Positions 46,354 to 57,474 of a DNA stretch of 64,000 nt are shown here, one piece after another. Both the position numbers and the translations under genes were made by a program. Each line of letters opens with the position of its first letter. Position 1 is the first letter of the stretch. Below the pieces are notes generated by a model, which was not told the origin of the DNA, ran no database searches, and saw only the letters and a list, made by a program, of their open reading frames with translations. This DNA is from Austropuccinia psidii (Eukaryota; Basidiomycota; Pucciniomycetes; Pucciniales; Sphaerophragmiaceae), in assembly GCA_023105745.1 (NCBI GenBank), contig JALGQZ010000003.1, forward strand, positions 46,892,696 through 46,956,695, in the 5' to 3' direction.

Positions 46354-48075
46354 CTATTTTTCAGGCTTTCTTTCATGTCTGAACCTTCTTAGTAGTTTAT
46401 CAGCACTTGTTATATCTTTCTCAAGTAGCCATTCATCTTCTTGAGTTGAATTTCTATACCTTACAAGGTATTCCCTTTCTTTTTTGTTTCTTGTCCTTCT
46501 TTCTTTAAGGACTTTTACTATTTTCTTTTCTTCTCCTTCTTCCAAGGGGGGAATTTCAAGTGGGGGTTTATTTCTTAGTGGAAATAACTCCTTTTCACTT
46601 GAACTGTAAGGTTTTATTAGACTTACAGGGAAAGTTGGGTGTTTGTTTATTAGTTCACCTGTGAGTTCTAATTGCACAGCATTGGGTCCATGAAGTGCTT
46701 TTATCATAAATGGTCCTGCAAAGGAATCTTTCAATTTCTTTGGGCCTTTTATGTTATTGAAATTAAGGGTTGATACTAAGACCAAGTCTCCTCTTTTGAA
46801 ATCAGGTGGCTTATGACTTTTATCCCATCTTTCTTTTGCATATTTGAAAGAATCTTGCATACATCTGTTTGCATGGTGTCTTGCCTTGTCAAGCATTATT
46901 TTAAAGCTGCTTGCTGTTGGATGTATATCCACTAAGTCCTTTTTGAGGGTGTCATAAGGAAGTCTTGGATTCCAACCTTTCTCTAGCATTGCTGGTGTTT
47001 TTCCAGTAGAAGAATGGATTGATGTCTTATATGCCAGTTCAAGTGCTGGTATTAGTGTACACCAATCATGGGTAAAACCATCAGAATCTTTGAATTCTAG
47101 CCCATAAGCACAGAATCTTCTGATCATATCCTCTAGGGTCTGTATCATTCTTTCTGCTAGACCATCAGTTTGAGGATGATAAGCTGTTGAGAATGATAAC
47201 TTTGTCCCAAACAAGTTATGGAGATTTGTCCATAATGCTGAAGTGAACTTTGGGTCTCTGTCACTTATAATATTTTGGAATAAGCCTGTGTGGCTAATGA
47301 ATTTATTCCATATCATTATGGCTGTATCCATAGCTGTGTCATCTTTATGACATGGTAAGAACATGGGAGTTTTACTGTACCTGTCAACTAACACTAGGCA
47401 TGCATTATAACTCCTGTCTCCTCCTGGAGGTAAGGCTGTTACCCAATCCCTATGAACTATTTCCCATGGGGATTTTGGTTCTTGGATTTGGATCATCATT
47501 CCAAATTTCTTTCCTGTGGCTCTGTTGGCTTTTTGACATCTGTCACAGGTTTGGCAGTACTCTGCAACATCTTTCTTCCAATTTGGCCACCAAGAGCAGG
47601 TTTTCACCCCCTCTAGTGTCCTATCTTCTGAGAGATGTCCAGATGCAACACTGTCATGACACTCATGTAAAATAGTGTTTATTAGTGTTCTGTCTGTTAA
47701 GGCCATAACACATGTGTGTTTTGTTCTATGGTAAAGGATTCCATCAAGAGGGTGAAATCTTCCTTCATCATATGCCTTTTTCCATATTTCATCTAGTTTT
47801 GATGAAAGTGATGGATCTTTGCAGTCTTTCATTAGAAGTTGGCTTAAGATATGGCAATTTTTGTCTTTCTTATAACTTTCTTTAACTTGGTTAAAGAATT
47901 CTGTGCCAATGTCTGTAACACATATTCCTTCTATATGGTGCTCTTCTTGTGGTACCCATGCTGGATTGTCAGGGGTATTTGCTAGAGCCCATCTGCTAAC
48001 ACCATCTGCATTTTTATGAATATTTCCAGATTTATGAACAATAGTCATATTTCCTCTATATTCTTGGATAGCAAT
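46354..48075 (-). pseudogene. pol: Element E Pol, C-terminal part: RNase H end, integrase, chromodomain-like tail
   Basis: This is the same frame as the upstream pol part, after a TAA at 48076-48078 that replaces the CAA of the conserved [12 protein letters not shown]. Integrase is complete: the HHCC finger ([23 protein letters not shown]), the DDE core ([24 protein letters not shown]) and [16 protein letters not shown]. The C-terminus ([22 protein letters not shown]) resembles a chromodomain, and RRFRHER closes the protein. Without readthrough of the TAA, integrase would not be made from this copy. Confidence 0.93.
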
Positions 48076-50376
48076 TTACCATCTCAGCATATGTCTATTT
48101 GGAGTCTTCATATTTAATAGTGATTTCACAGCATTACAGTCTGTGATTACATCAAATACTGTGCCATCCAAATAATAATGCAGTTTTTCTAAAGCCCACA
48201 CTAGGCATAAGCATTCCATTTGGCTTGCTCCATACCTTGCTTCTGTTGGCTTTATCTGCCTTGAAATGAAACAAATTGGTCCTTCCACTGGTTTATCATT
48301 GATAATTTGTGTTTGGGGAAGTGCAGCACCTAGTCCTTCTCCACAAGCATCAATGTACAGTTTGAAGGGTAGTTTCCAATCTGGCATCAGAAGAAATGGG
48401 GCATTTGTTAAGGAATTTTTCAATTCTTCATATGCCTTGACTCTTTCTTCTGTCATCTCATAGACTGTTTGTTGGTCACATAGCTTATACAAGGATTTAG
48501 CAATCTTTGCAAAGTCCTTTATATGCTGTCTATAGTAACCAGCAAACCCTAGAAATGATTGCATTTCTTTTTTGGTTTGAGGCATTGGTTTAAGTAGTAC
48601 TGCTGCTACTTTATTTTTGTCTATGCCTAGACTAAGGCCAGATACTACATGTCCTAGTGCCTTTAATTCACTATATGCAAAATGACATTTTTTCAAGGAA
48701 ATTTTCATATTCACTTGGACTATTTTTTGTAGTACCCTTTCTAGTCTTGTAAGGTGATTTTCCCAAGTTTCTGAGCAAACTATGATATCATCAATATAGA
48801 TAATCAACCATCCTTCTGATAATTCTTCAGGGAATATGGTATTCATCATTCTTTGATAATGGGAAGGTGCATTTTTTATTCCAAATGGCATTCTTAAGTA
48901 TTCAAAAAGTCCACAATGGACTATTATTGTTAGTAGTTTCTTGGCATTGTCTGTTAAGACATTTTGATGAAAACCCTTAAGAGCATCCATAGCTGTGATG
49001 AACTTAGCTTGTGACAATTGGGTCAATGTCTCATGGATTCTGGTTATTGGATATCTGTCTGGAATGGTATAGGTATTCAGGGCTCTGAAGTCTCCTACCA
49101 CCCTTGATTTTCCATTATGCCAAGTTATAATGACAGGTGTAGTAACTTCTACTTGTTCATTATGTCCAACCTTTCTTAATACTCCAAGGTCCATTAATTC
49201 TTTAATGTGCACCTCTAAGGCTTCTCTAGCTCTTGGACTGGCTGGATAAGCAGGTCTTCTTAATAAAGGTGGGTAAGGTTTTTCTACATTAAGAATTATA
49301 TCCACTTCATGTCCAATTATGGCACCTAGTGGCTCTTTGTCAGTTGCAAAGGCATTTTTATAGTTAAATAAGAGGTCAATCAATTTTTCTTTCATTTTTT
49401 CTGTTAATTCTTGATTGAATTCTGCCTCTTTAAGTTGTTCAGATATAAAAAGTTCCTTTTCTGGAATTTTTTCTTCATTCTTAATAACTGTGATTTGTTT
49501 TTTGTTATTTAAGAATCCAAACTTTTGTCTTTTGTTATCTCCTATGGTAAAATATCTATCCTTTTGGTTGGAGATATCTATACCATAGATTGATAAGTAG
49601 TCATTCCCAAGTATGAAATGATTACTAGTACAGTTGTCCATTACTACAAACTCTACTTTAATTCTGACACATTGTGAGGGGTGAGGAAAAATTAGTGTTA
49701 AATCAATTATTCCAAGGGGCTTCATGCTCTCACTTGCACTACTAAATTTGACACCTTGTATTGGCATAAGTTTTTCTTGCCAGTCTGGGACAATGGTTTT
49801 TAAATAACTTTTGCCAACACAAGTGCAATATGCTCCTGTATCCAAGTTAACCTTTCCTCCTTGGTTATCAACCATAACAATACTTATACTTGATTTTCCA
49901 GCTGTATATCCCATTCCTCTTGCAGGTTTGGTTCTATACATTTTGGCATCTTGTATGTTTGTCAGATTTTTGTCAGATGTTCCAACTTGTGGCAAGTTTG
50001 AATTAACATCCAGTACTTCATAAATTATATCAATATTATTAATTTGTGCATTAATTATATTGATTTCATCACTTTCAGAGCTTTCTGACTCTTCTGTCTC
50101 TTTTTCAGAGTCAGATTCCTCTTCTTTGTCATTGTGGTTTTCTGTTTCCACAATTTCATTAATCTTTGCTTTTTTAAGGCAATTATTGGCTAAGTGTCCA
50201 ATACCTCCACATTTATGGCATTTTCTTTGCTCATTATTGCTGGATGTATTGGGCTTAAAGGATTCTTTTGATTTATCTTTTTTGATAAATGGTTTATTTG
50301 GGCTTTTAATGTCCAATTTTTTCCAAGTTCTGCCAATTTTTGTTCTTGTCACTATATCTTCTAGTGCATTTATATA
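48076..50376 (-). pseudogene. pol: Element E nucleocapsid, protease and reverse transcriptase
   Basis: It continues the Gag frame after a TAG at 50377-50379. In order it has a CCHC knuckle, [14 protein letters not shown], an acidic linker, the protease motif [13 protein letters not shown], then RT ([37 protein letters not shown]) and the first half of RNase H ([14 protein letters not shown]). All catalytic motifs are present. It ends at the TAA in 48076-48078, within NRHMLRW-stop. Only the two nonsense codons separate this copy from an open Gag-Pol, and both are single-base changes relative to the family. Confidence 0.93.
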
Positions 50377-52152
50377 CTATTCTGTGGAACATGGTTCTAT
50401 ACACCTGCTTCTTAGGGCATGCTCTAGTTCCCCTCCACATTTTTTAAGTATTTTCATATGCACCATCTTCTGTGACATTTCTGGGTACAGTGCATTAAGC
50501 CTTTCAACTTGTTTTAAGAACCAAGTTAAAGGTTTATCTTTCTCTGGGTCAAAGAAAGAATTTTCAAATGCATTTTCTATTTTATACCTCCAGGCATCAT
50601 TTGCCCATTTGGTGATTATTTCTTGTTTCCACCAAGACCAGGTATTTTTACCATTTGTTTGTCTTATGCCATAATACCATCTTTTTGCAGATTTCTCAAA
50701 CAGTGAATGTAATCTTGCAGTGATTAATTCATCTGGTATGGCATAGTCTTCTTGTAACATGTCAATTGTTTTAATAAATGACATATGGTCATATTCACCT
50801 TCTCCTGTGAATGTTGGCCATTCCTTTAATTGAGGTGCTTCCTTCATTAAGACTTGGTTATTATCTTGGTGACTCAAGTCTGTTATGAAAGGATTTGACA
50901 ATTCCTCTTTTGTTTTAACAGGGCTTCTTATATGAGAAAATGGTGTTGATAACTTTGGCATATTTAAATTAGCCTCATTAATTTTATCCATTTTTTCTGT
51001 AATAAGCCTTATTTCACTTTGAATATCATCTTTCAGATGCATTCTTGCTTCATCACTTTTTTCCACATGGTCCAAAAGTAATTTTTGGTGTGATGAAGTC
51101 TTTTCTTCAAATTTTTCTACAGAAATACTTAATTTATTTAATTTTTCTGTAAGATTGTCAATACTCACATCATAATTGATTGTCAAAGTCTTGTCTTTGA
51201 TATCTTTTATGTATTTATACAATTCTTGTTGTCCTTGTATTAATTTTTGAGTATTGTCAATTAAACTCTTTGGTTTATTATTTTCAACAATAAACTTAAT
51301 GTTGTCAATTTCTTTCTTGTTTTGCACATCAATTTTTGTTGAAGAAGATAAATTGTTATTTATTTCTTGTAGTGATAATAAACTATCTTTAATTTCTTTT
51401 AGAGGTAATATACTATTTTTAATTTCTGTTAAAGTATTTACAACATCTTTGGACAAGGTTATTTCTTTGGGAAATGAGGTTGTCTCATTCTTTGCTCTTC
51501 CTTGTCCTTGAATTCCATCAAGGTTCTGGCCATGTTGAAAACATTTTCCATGGCATCCTTTTGGATTCTTGGGATTCTGTAGCTTGGAGAATATGGTTTC
51601 TTCCAATGCTTTTTCTTGTTCTTCTTCCCTTCTTGGGGAAGTGGGTTGGCTTGGGGCTTGCTGGTAGAAGCTACTGGGGCTTCTTCCTTGGTTGCCTCCC
51701 TCTTTTTGGCATGGTAGTCCTTGATTTTTTTGATTTGAGGTTTGGATGACAGTGTATTCCATCCATTGGAGTATTTTACTATCTCCTCCTCTTTGAGGAA
51801 CTTTTTCAGGATGTGCCAGGAGCTCATCACTCCTTGGTGTATTTGAGGAAACATTTCCCAATCTTTGTCCTTGTACACTGTGCAATACTGCTTGTACTGG
51901 CTCATGTAGATGTCTATTTGAGCCCTCTGAATGTGATTTGTACCTGTTTGAGTTACTCATACTTAGTTCTAATTCAGGCTCAGATATCATGGGCATTTCT
52001 GGGACTTGCCTTTGGGATAAGGCACTTCCTTGTGTGGATTCTGTTCCACTGGGGATATTGCCCTTTCTTTTCCCTTTTGAGGGATCAGTTCTACCTCTGA
52101 GTCCAGCTCCATCTGATTGGATGGAGTATTGGGAACCTCTTCTAGTAGTCAT
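50377..52152 (-). CDS. gag: Element E Gag
   Basis: The frame opens with MTTRRGSQYSIQSDG. The first 230 residues are Gly/Ser/Pro/Gln-rich and overlap another frame (see the accessory gene). A long coiled-coil-type region follows (KEIDNIKFIVENNK to ITEKMDKINEAN), then the capsid-like domain (WPTFTGEGEYDHMSFIKTID to WSWWKQEIITKWAND). It ends at TAG 50377-50379, inside CIEPCSTE, before the zinc knuckle. The start codon at 52152-52150 lies inside the last 11 nt of a predicted 85-nt intron, so this protein needs RNA that keeps the intron. In that RNA it is the first AUG after the leader exon. Confidence 0.9.
   Translation of the reverse strand: MTTRRGSQYSIQSDGAGLRGRTDPSKGKRKGNIPSGTESTQGSALSQRQVPEMPMISEPELELSMSNSNRYKSHSEGSNRHLHEPVQAVLHSVQGQRLGNVSSNTPRSDELLAHPEKVPQRGGDSKILQWMEYTVIQTSNQKNQGLPCQKEGGNQGRSPSSFYQQAPSQPTSPRREEEQEKALEETIFSKLQNPKNPKGCHGKCFQHGQNLDGIQGQGRAKNETTSFPKEITLSKDVVNTLTEIKNSILPLKEIKDSLLSLQEINNNLSSSTKIDVQNKKEIDNIKFIVENNKPKSLIDNTQKLIQGQQELYKYIKDIKDKTLTINYDVSIDNLTEKLNKLSISVEKFEEKTSSHQKLLLDHVEKSDEARMHLKDDIQSEIRLITEKMDKINEANLNMPKLSTPFSHIRSPVKTKEELSNPFITDLSHQDNNQVLMKEAPQLKEWPTFTGEGEYDHMSFIKTIDMLQEDYAIPDELITARLHSLFEKSAKRWYYGIRQTNGKNTWSWWKQEIITKWANDAWRYKIENAFENSFFDPEKDKPLTWFLKQVERLNALYPEMSQKMVHMKILKKCGGELEHALRSRCIEPCSTE
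51459..52112 (-). CDS. Element E overlapping accessory protein, spliced, about 195 aa, unknown function
   Basis: This frame overlaps Gag. After removal of intron 52142-52226 the first AUG in the mRNA is 52112 (MELDSEVELIPQKG). Four in-frame stops (TGA, TAG, TAA, TGA) then lie within a 66-nt GC-AG intron, 51944-52009. Splicing it joins YPKG to TNHIQRAQIDIYMSQYKQY in frame, and the frame runs to a stop at 51459. Element D has the same frame, with about 11 changes over the last 148 residues. The protein is basic and polar, with WEMFPQIHQGVMSSWHIL, GWN and a Lys-rich stretch. I do not recognise it. The upstream exon (52227-52376) is also open in this frame but has no ATG. Confidence 0.6.
51944..52009 (-). 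other. Predicted 66-nt GC-AG intron in element E accessory gene
   Basis: On the minus strand AAAG/GCAAGT begins the intron and CAAACAG/GT ends it, with an ACTAAG branch-like motif inside. It contains every stop between the two open segments. Element D has the same donor and acceptor at 62730-62795, also 66 nt. Confidence 0.5.
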
Positions 52153-52226
52153 AATTAAAGAATAAGAAAAAATAAAAGTATTTTAGAATAAAATTCTTTT
52201 ATGGCAATTTAGAAAGAGGTACTCAC
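52142..52226 (-). other. Predicted 85-nt intron carrying the Gag start codon, element E
   Basis: The minus strand reads GAAG/GTGAGTACC at the donor and ATGACTACTAG/AAGAGG at the acceptor. The Gag ATG is in the last 11 nt. Removal joins GATTCTGAAG-type exon sequence in frame (SE-EEVPNTP) to the overlapping accessory frame. Element D has the equivalent intron at 62521-62597 (77 nt). Confidence 0.6.
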
Positions 52227-52376
52227 CTTCAGAGTCTTGAATGGTGGGTCCTGGAAAGTCTAATTTCTTAGCTTTCTTTCTTTTGGTGATAACTGGTGTT
52301 GGAGAACTTTGACAAGTTTCTTCCACCAACCTCTCAACAGTAGCTTGGTTGTCTTCTGTTGGGTTATCTTCAAACA

Positions 52377-53554
52377 CTAAAAAAGACAAATAAATATAAG
52401 TCTTTTTATAAGAAGTGTTATTTTTGGCAAGATATGGCAATTTTCCACGTAGAAATTGCTTTTATATCTTTAAAAACTTGAAATGAATGAAGAAATGAAT
52501 AAAAAGGAATAAAAATAACTTTGTTATTGGCTTTTAATATTTTTTAATATTTTTTATTTTTAAGGAATAAAATAAAAATTAATATGATTCTTTATAAAAT
52601 TAAATTATAATAAAAATTATTTTTAATTTATAAATTATCTTTTTTAATCACTAGAGTCACTCAAAGAAAGTTCTTGCAAGTCTAAGGATGTGAAAAACCA
52701 CGTGTAAGACAGTACAATTGCTTTCCAAATGCCTCAATAGCTTTTAAAATCAATAAAATATAAAATTATTATATAATTTTATGATTATAAATATAATTTA
52801 TTATTGGATAAACCCAATTAGAATCTTTTTAAAGGTCTTTTAAGTAAATATCACGGCCAGGCCCCCAAATGCAAGGTTTGACTATGAAACAATAAGTAAA
52901 AATTACTAATTTATTACTTATTGTACTCTGAATGTCCTTATAATTGAAATGAATAAGATTAAAATAATAATAATAATAAAGAAATATTATTATTATGGTG
53001 TAAAAATATTATATTATTAAATAAATATAACAATATAATTAGTATTATATGAAATTATAATATTGTAAATAATATATTAATATAAAATAATTAATATATT
53101 ATAAAGCTCTTTATTATTGTTACCAACAAATAATAAAGGCGTAAAAAACTGTTTTTTATAAATAAAAAACAATTAATAACAATAATATTACCAATATTAA
53201 AGTTATATATTAATATAAATACTATTTATATTAATTAAGAATTATTAAGAGTAATAATAAGAGAGAAATTATTATAATAAGATGAAATAACCTACTTTTA
53301 ACACTTAAAATGATAATTTTGAGATATTTTACGCCAAAAGAATATAATACAACTTTTTCAAATTGTATTTACAATAAAAAATAAAGGAAATTTACTAAAT
53401 TTCTTGATTTTACGTGGAAATGAGTTTATAGAGAGATTTATGACAAAAACAATTAAAGAATTGATTTAATCACGTCAAAATAGTGATTAATATTAAGATG
53501 GTCTTTGGTCTTTAATAATATAAGAGTTTTATATATAAAGAATAAAGAAATTAC
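52377..53554 (-). other. Predicted leader intron of element E
   Basis: The donor AAAAG/GTAATT lies in the LTR about 60 nt after the TATA box, and the acceptor TTTTTAG/TGTTTG lies before the first exon frame. Splicing removes the LTR end and primer-binding site, so the spliced RNA could be translated but not reverse transcribed. Between the primer-binding site and the acceptor (52377-52851) I see no gene. Confidence 0.55.
52852..52867 (-). other. Primer-binding site of element E
   Basis: The minus strand reads TGGGGGCCTGGCCGTG, 2 nt after the 5' LTR. It is identical to D and F. Confidence 0.65.
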
Positions 53555-54861
53555 CTTTTATTTAATTGATTTAATGTTTTTGATGCGTCTGAGGGGAAAA
53601 TAGAGTAAAAAGAGCTCTATTTATAGTAAATACCTCCCTCCTAGAGTCCAACAGGCTTCTAGTAGACGTGTACTGATCATATCCACTGGAATTTATCAAT
53701 ATTTTAAGGTTTGGAGATGATTACATCATTATCAAACCATATTACATCATTATTACACCATTATTTAGAGTTATCACTATAACTCTAAAGTTGATGACAT
53801 CAGAGGCTTGGCAGAACCCCAAATTTCGTGGATTTTATTAGTTTTAATCATAAACTAATAGTATTCACCAATTTTATCACTCTTAAGACTGTTAAACTTA
53901 AATTAAGGTTACAGTGTGTGATCATAACTGCTCAAATTAAGCTCAAACTTTGATCCTCAATACCTTTTAAGAGTTACACGCTACAGCAATTCAGAGAGTG
54001 AATTCTGACAGCCTGGCATAACCATATTATGCTGCCAAGAGCTTTTTATTATATCATCAAAACTCTAATTTTGATGATTTTTCTTGTAACTCATCTTTTC
54101 TGTCAAAATTCAATATTTTAAACTTCAAACCTTGATTTCAGGGGGTTATACCCTGAATTTAATAATAAAAATTACATCATTATTCACGAATGAACTAGTA
54201 AAATTCAACTGTATACTTTCTTTTAAGTTTGGAACACTTTCACAACAAAGTGGTCAACAGCTCTGTTGATTTTTATCAATAATTCATCATAGGTTTTAAC
54301 CTTGTTTATAATTTGTAAAATAAAGTTCATATCTGTGTTCTTACAGTAATTACGTGGTAACTTTATTTTTGGTTCATCATTCTATCATGTATAGTTTAGA
54401 AGATATTAGCTATGATCCTTGAATATATGCGTTGACCAAAAAAGTGCATATATTCAGGTTAATTCCTTAAGTATTAGCATTGGAAATTAGCTTATTAATT
54501 GTTTTATGTGTGGATTTTCATGGGGAATCCACTGGTACAATTTATTTCACATGTTGTTTCATTAGGTCTTGAGATAAATAAGGTTTTATGGTTTTTATAA
54601 GGTATTATACCTTATAATTCCTTAAATATTGACTTTACAGATATGCCATAAAAATGGTATATGTGTATTTTTCCATGGGGAATCCAATGGTATAATTTAT
54701 TTTACATGTTGATTCATTGGTCTTTAAGTTAAACCAATTTTTGTACCAATTTATGGTATTTTTTGTATATTTAAGTAATTATTCTAAGTAATTTTAATAT
54801 AATTATTCTGAGTCTTTTTTGTGACCTTATTGGGTATGTGGTCATATCTCAAAGGCTCACA
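52870..54861 (-). repeat. Element E 5' LTR
   Basis: It is 1992 bp. A TATA box lies at 53617-53625 and a splice donor at 53555/53554 on the minus strand. It ends CCTTGCA where the 3' LTR has CCTTACA. Confidence 0.93.
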
Positions 54862-57474
54862 TGGATCCTGTGAAGATATGTGGTATATATCAAGTGAAAA
54901 TTTCTTTTCCTTGTTGGTACCAATGGTAATGTGCCTGTTTTTACTGTTGTGAATGTCTATGCCATACATCCTCTGGTAATCTGTTCCCAGTAAAAACCCT
55001 TGGATGTGGGCATCTTCAAGCACTACAAACTCTGGGTTGAGTCTGATATTACCCTTCCTGTGGGGTATAATTATCTCTTTGATAATTGTCCCAATGGAAG
55101 TCATCTTCCCTGATGCACTTTTGAAGTTCCTTGCTTTAGTGGGCAAGAGCTGCTTTTCCCAGTTTGGGAAGTGGTTATCCAGATAATTTCTGGCCACTAT
55201 GGAGCAATTTGCTCCACTGTCAATGATCAGTGGGTGCTGAGCATTGTCAATACATACAGTCATTTTTGTGGCTGTTCCATGTATATATGCCATTCCTTTG
55301 GTTGGTGTAACCAGGAATGTTTGTGCATCTTGTGTGTGTTTGCACAAGTTCTTGTTGGCAGTGTCCTGTGGCATGCCTGCTTCCAACTGTATATCCTGGA
55401 TTTCCAATGGGGTTTCCTCTTGGTATTCCACTAGAAATTCCTCTCTTGGGTCTTGATCATCATCAGATGGTTCTCTAATGGCATCTCCCATAGAGTCTGA
55501 TTCAGAATCCTCTGTTGGAGGTTCTTCTTCAGGGACTTTTTCTATAGCATAGACTTTTTTCTTTGCTTTTGGACAGTTGTTGGCATAGTGGTCTGTTGAA
55601 CCACAATTGTGACAAGAATTCTTCTTCTTTGCCACTTCTGCCACTCTTTCTCTGGGTTTGTCTTTAAACTCCACCCTGAAAGGTTGTTTCTCTTTGAAAC
55701 TACTGCTTCTATATGGGGTGAATTTCCCTATATTAGTCCTTTTCCTTATGTCTTGTAAGGTATTGGCTATGTCATCTAGAGTGCAATTTTGGTTGCATTT
55801 GCATTTCACTGCATGCTCTAATTCTCCTGGTAGTTGTGTCAGAAGTTTGTGATTCCTCATCTGGATGTTCATCTGAGGATCAATGGCTTTAAGTCTTTTA
55901 GACTGTCTGAGACACCACTCATATGGATCTTTGTCCACAGAGTATTTGTCATTTTGAAATGACATGGTCTTTTGCCATATCCAAGTTCCATTACTGTACT
56001 TTTGGATTATTTGACTCTTCCACCATGGCCAGTTCCTTCTTCCATGGATTTCTTTCATTTCTGTATACCATATACTTGCATGACCTTTAAATGCAGTATT
56101 CAATCTAGCAGTAATCCAGTAGTCTGGTATGCTTGGTACATCAATGAAGAGTCCATCAATATAATCTATGAGTTCCATATGATCATATTCTCCTGATCCA
56201 GAGAATTTGGGCCAGTTTGAGGCCTCAGGAAGCTGTTTCAAGGCTTCCTTCTCTGAATAAGACATGCCATCTCCATCTTGGTATTGTGATGGAGATCTTT
56301 CCTTATTCAACAACATGGCATCTGGTTTGATGTCATCTGGTTGATATGGATTCTCCATAGCTTGGCCTTGTGGTTGGGACTTTAAGCTATGGTAGGCATT
56401 AAACAATATCTTAATGTCTTGATCCAGACACTCCCTGTCCCTTGTGCTGTGGTGTTGTTCTTCAAAGACTTGGTTCAGTCTTTTGTTGGATTCTTCAGAG
56501 GCTTTGCTCAGTTGAGCATATCCTTCTTGAAGATTCTTAACTATTTGTTCCAAGGAGGCTTGAGCTTGTCTCATCCTCTCTTGGCTAGCTTTAATTTCTG
56601 CAAATTGCTTTGCAGATTGTTCAGCATATTGGGACACTTGTAACCACAGTGTATCACTGTTGATGTTACTCTCAGATGTGAAAATGTTATTTTCAGTCTG
56701 AGTGGGGGTAATGTTTCTATTACTAGGACTACTGATTATAGAGTGGTTTACAACTACTTCTGGTTCTTGTGTACTTCCTTTACCAAATCCAACAGCTTCT
56801 GGATCATGGGGTCTGACTCTTTCCTCCTCTGGTTGAAGGAGGTTTTGTTCTTGCCCTTGTTTCCTTGTCTTCTCCTGGAAACTTCCTGGAATTGTGAAGA
56901 ATGGTGACTCTTGGCCACTGATCTGCTGGTATCTGAATGGTGTGAAGCCACTGGAGAGTTGATTTGGCCTGCTCCTTGTGAACCTGAAGGAATCTGAGTA
57001 GGCCCTGTCTGGGTCAACTGTTCTTCTATAGCTAGGATAGTGGCTTGATTCTCCCTTATCCTCTGTGCCCTTGCCTCCAGGAGTCTGTGCTGCCTGGTAG
57101 GATTCCAACCTTTGGTGATTACCATAAGGTCTTTGAAGTCTATCTCTTTGAGACAGATCTTCTGGCAACTTGATCCCAGTTCTGCCCAGTGAGTTGCTAG
57201 GTTTAACCTCTTGTTGTCCATGCTCCATTGAAATAAATCTTTGAGGAGTTGGTGGATCTGAAGAACTTGATCTATATCCTTCCAGTCCTCTGGTTTGAGG
57301 TTTCTGTTGAATTGGAGTGTGAATGGCAAGGTTGATATTATCTCCCTCATTGTTTTGCCATCCACCACTGTGTCCAGGGTGTCCTCTTTCAGGTCTTCTG
57401 GTTCTGGACAATCCTCCTCTATCCTCTGGCTGGTTCCTTTGGAAGCCAAGGTCTCTGAGATATACAGGGGACAT
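54862..57474 (-). CDS. gag-pro: Element F Gag and protease
   Basis: This is the first 871 codons of an open Gag-Pol frame. The N-terminal part (MSPVYLRDLGFQRNQPEDRG) is low-complexity and overlaps an accessory frame. A coiled-coil-like stretch (QYAEQSAKQFAEIKASQERM to NKRLNQVFEEQ) precedes the capsid-like domain (WPKFSGSGEYDHMELIDYID to WPWWKSQIIQKYS). A CCHC knuckle, CHNCGSTDHYANNC, and the protease motif LIIDSGANCSIVARNYL follow, with GFLLGTDYQRMYGID near the end. Element E cuts the frame after CAG GAT CCA. The ATG at 57474-57472 lies within the last 20 nt of a predicted 68-nt intron, so Gag would come from RNA that keeps it. Confidence 0.93.

Larger units (their letters stand above)
44227..54861 (-). 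mobile_element. Element E, complete Ty3/gypsy chromovirus
   Basis: This minus-strand element is 10,635 bp. The LTRs are 44227-46235 (2009 bp) and 52870-54861 (1992 bp), with a perfect duplication TGGAT (44222-44226 and 54862-54866). It has a primer-binding site, Gag-Pol with two in-frame nonsense codons and an overlapping accessory frame. Its LTRs differ at more sites than those of F, and an extra TTAATGGATAATTATTC-type segment occurs in one. E is inserted in F's gag-pol between protease and RT. Confidence 0.95.
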
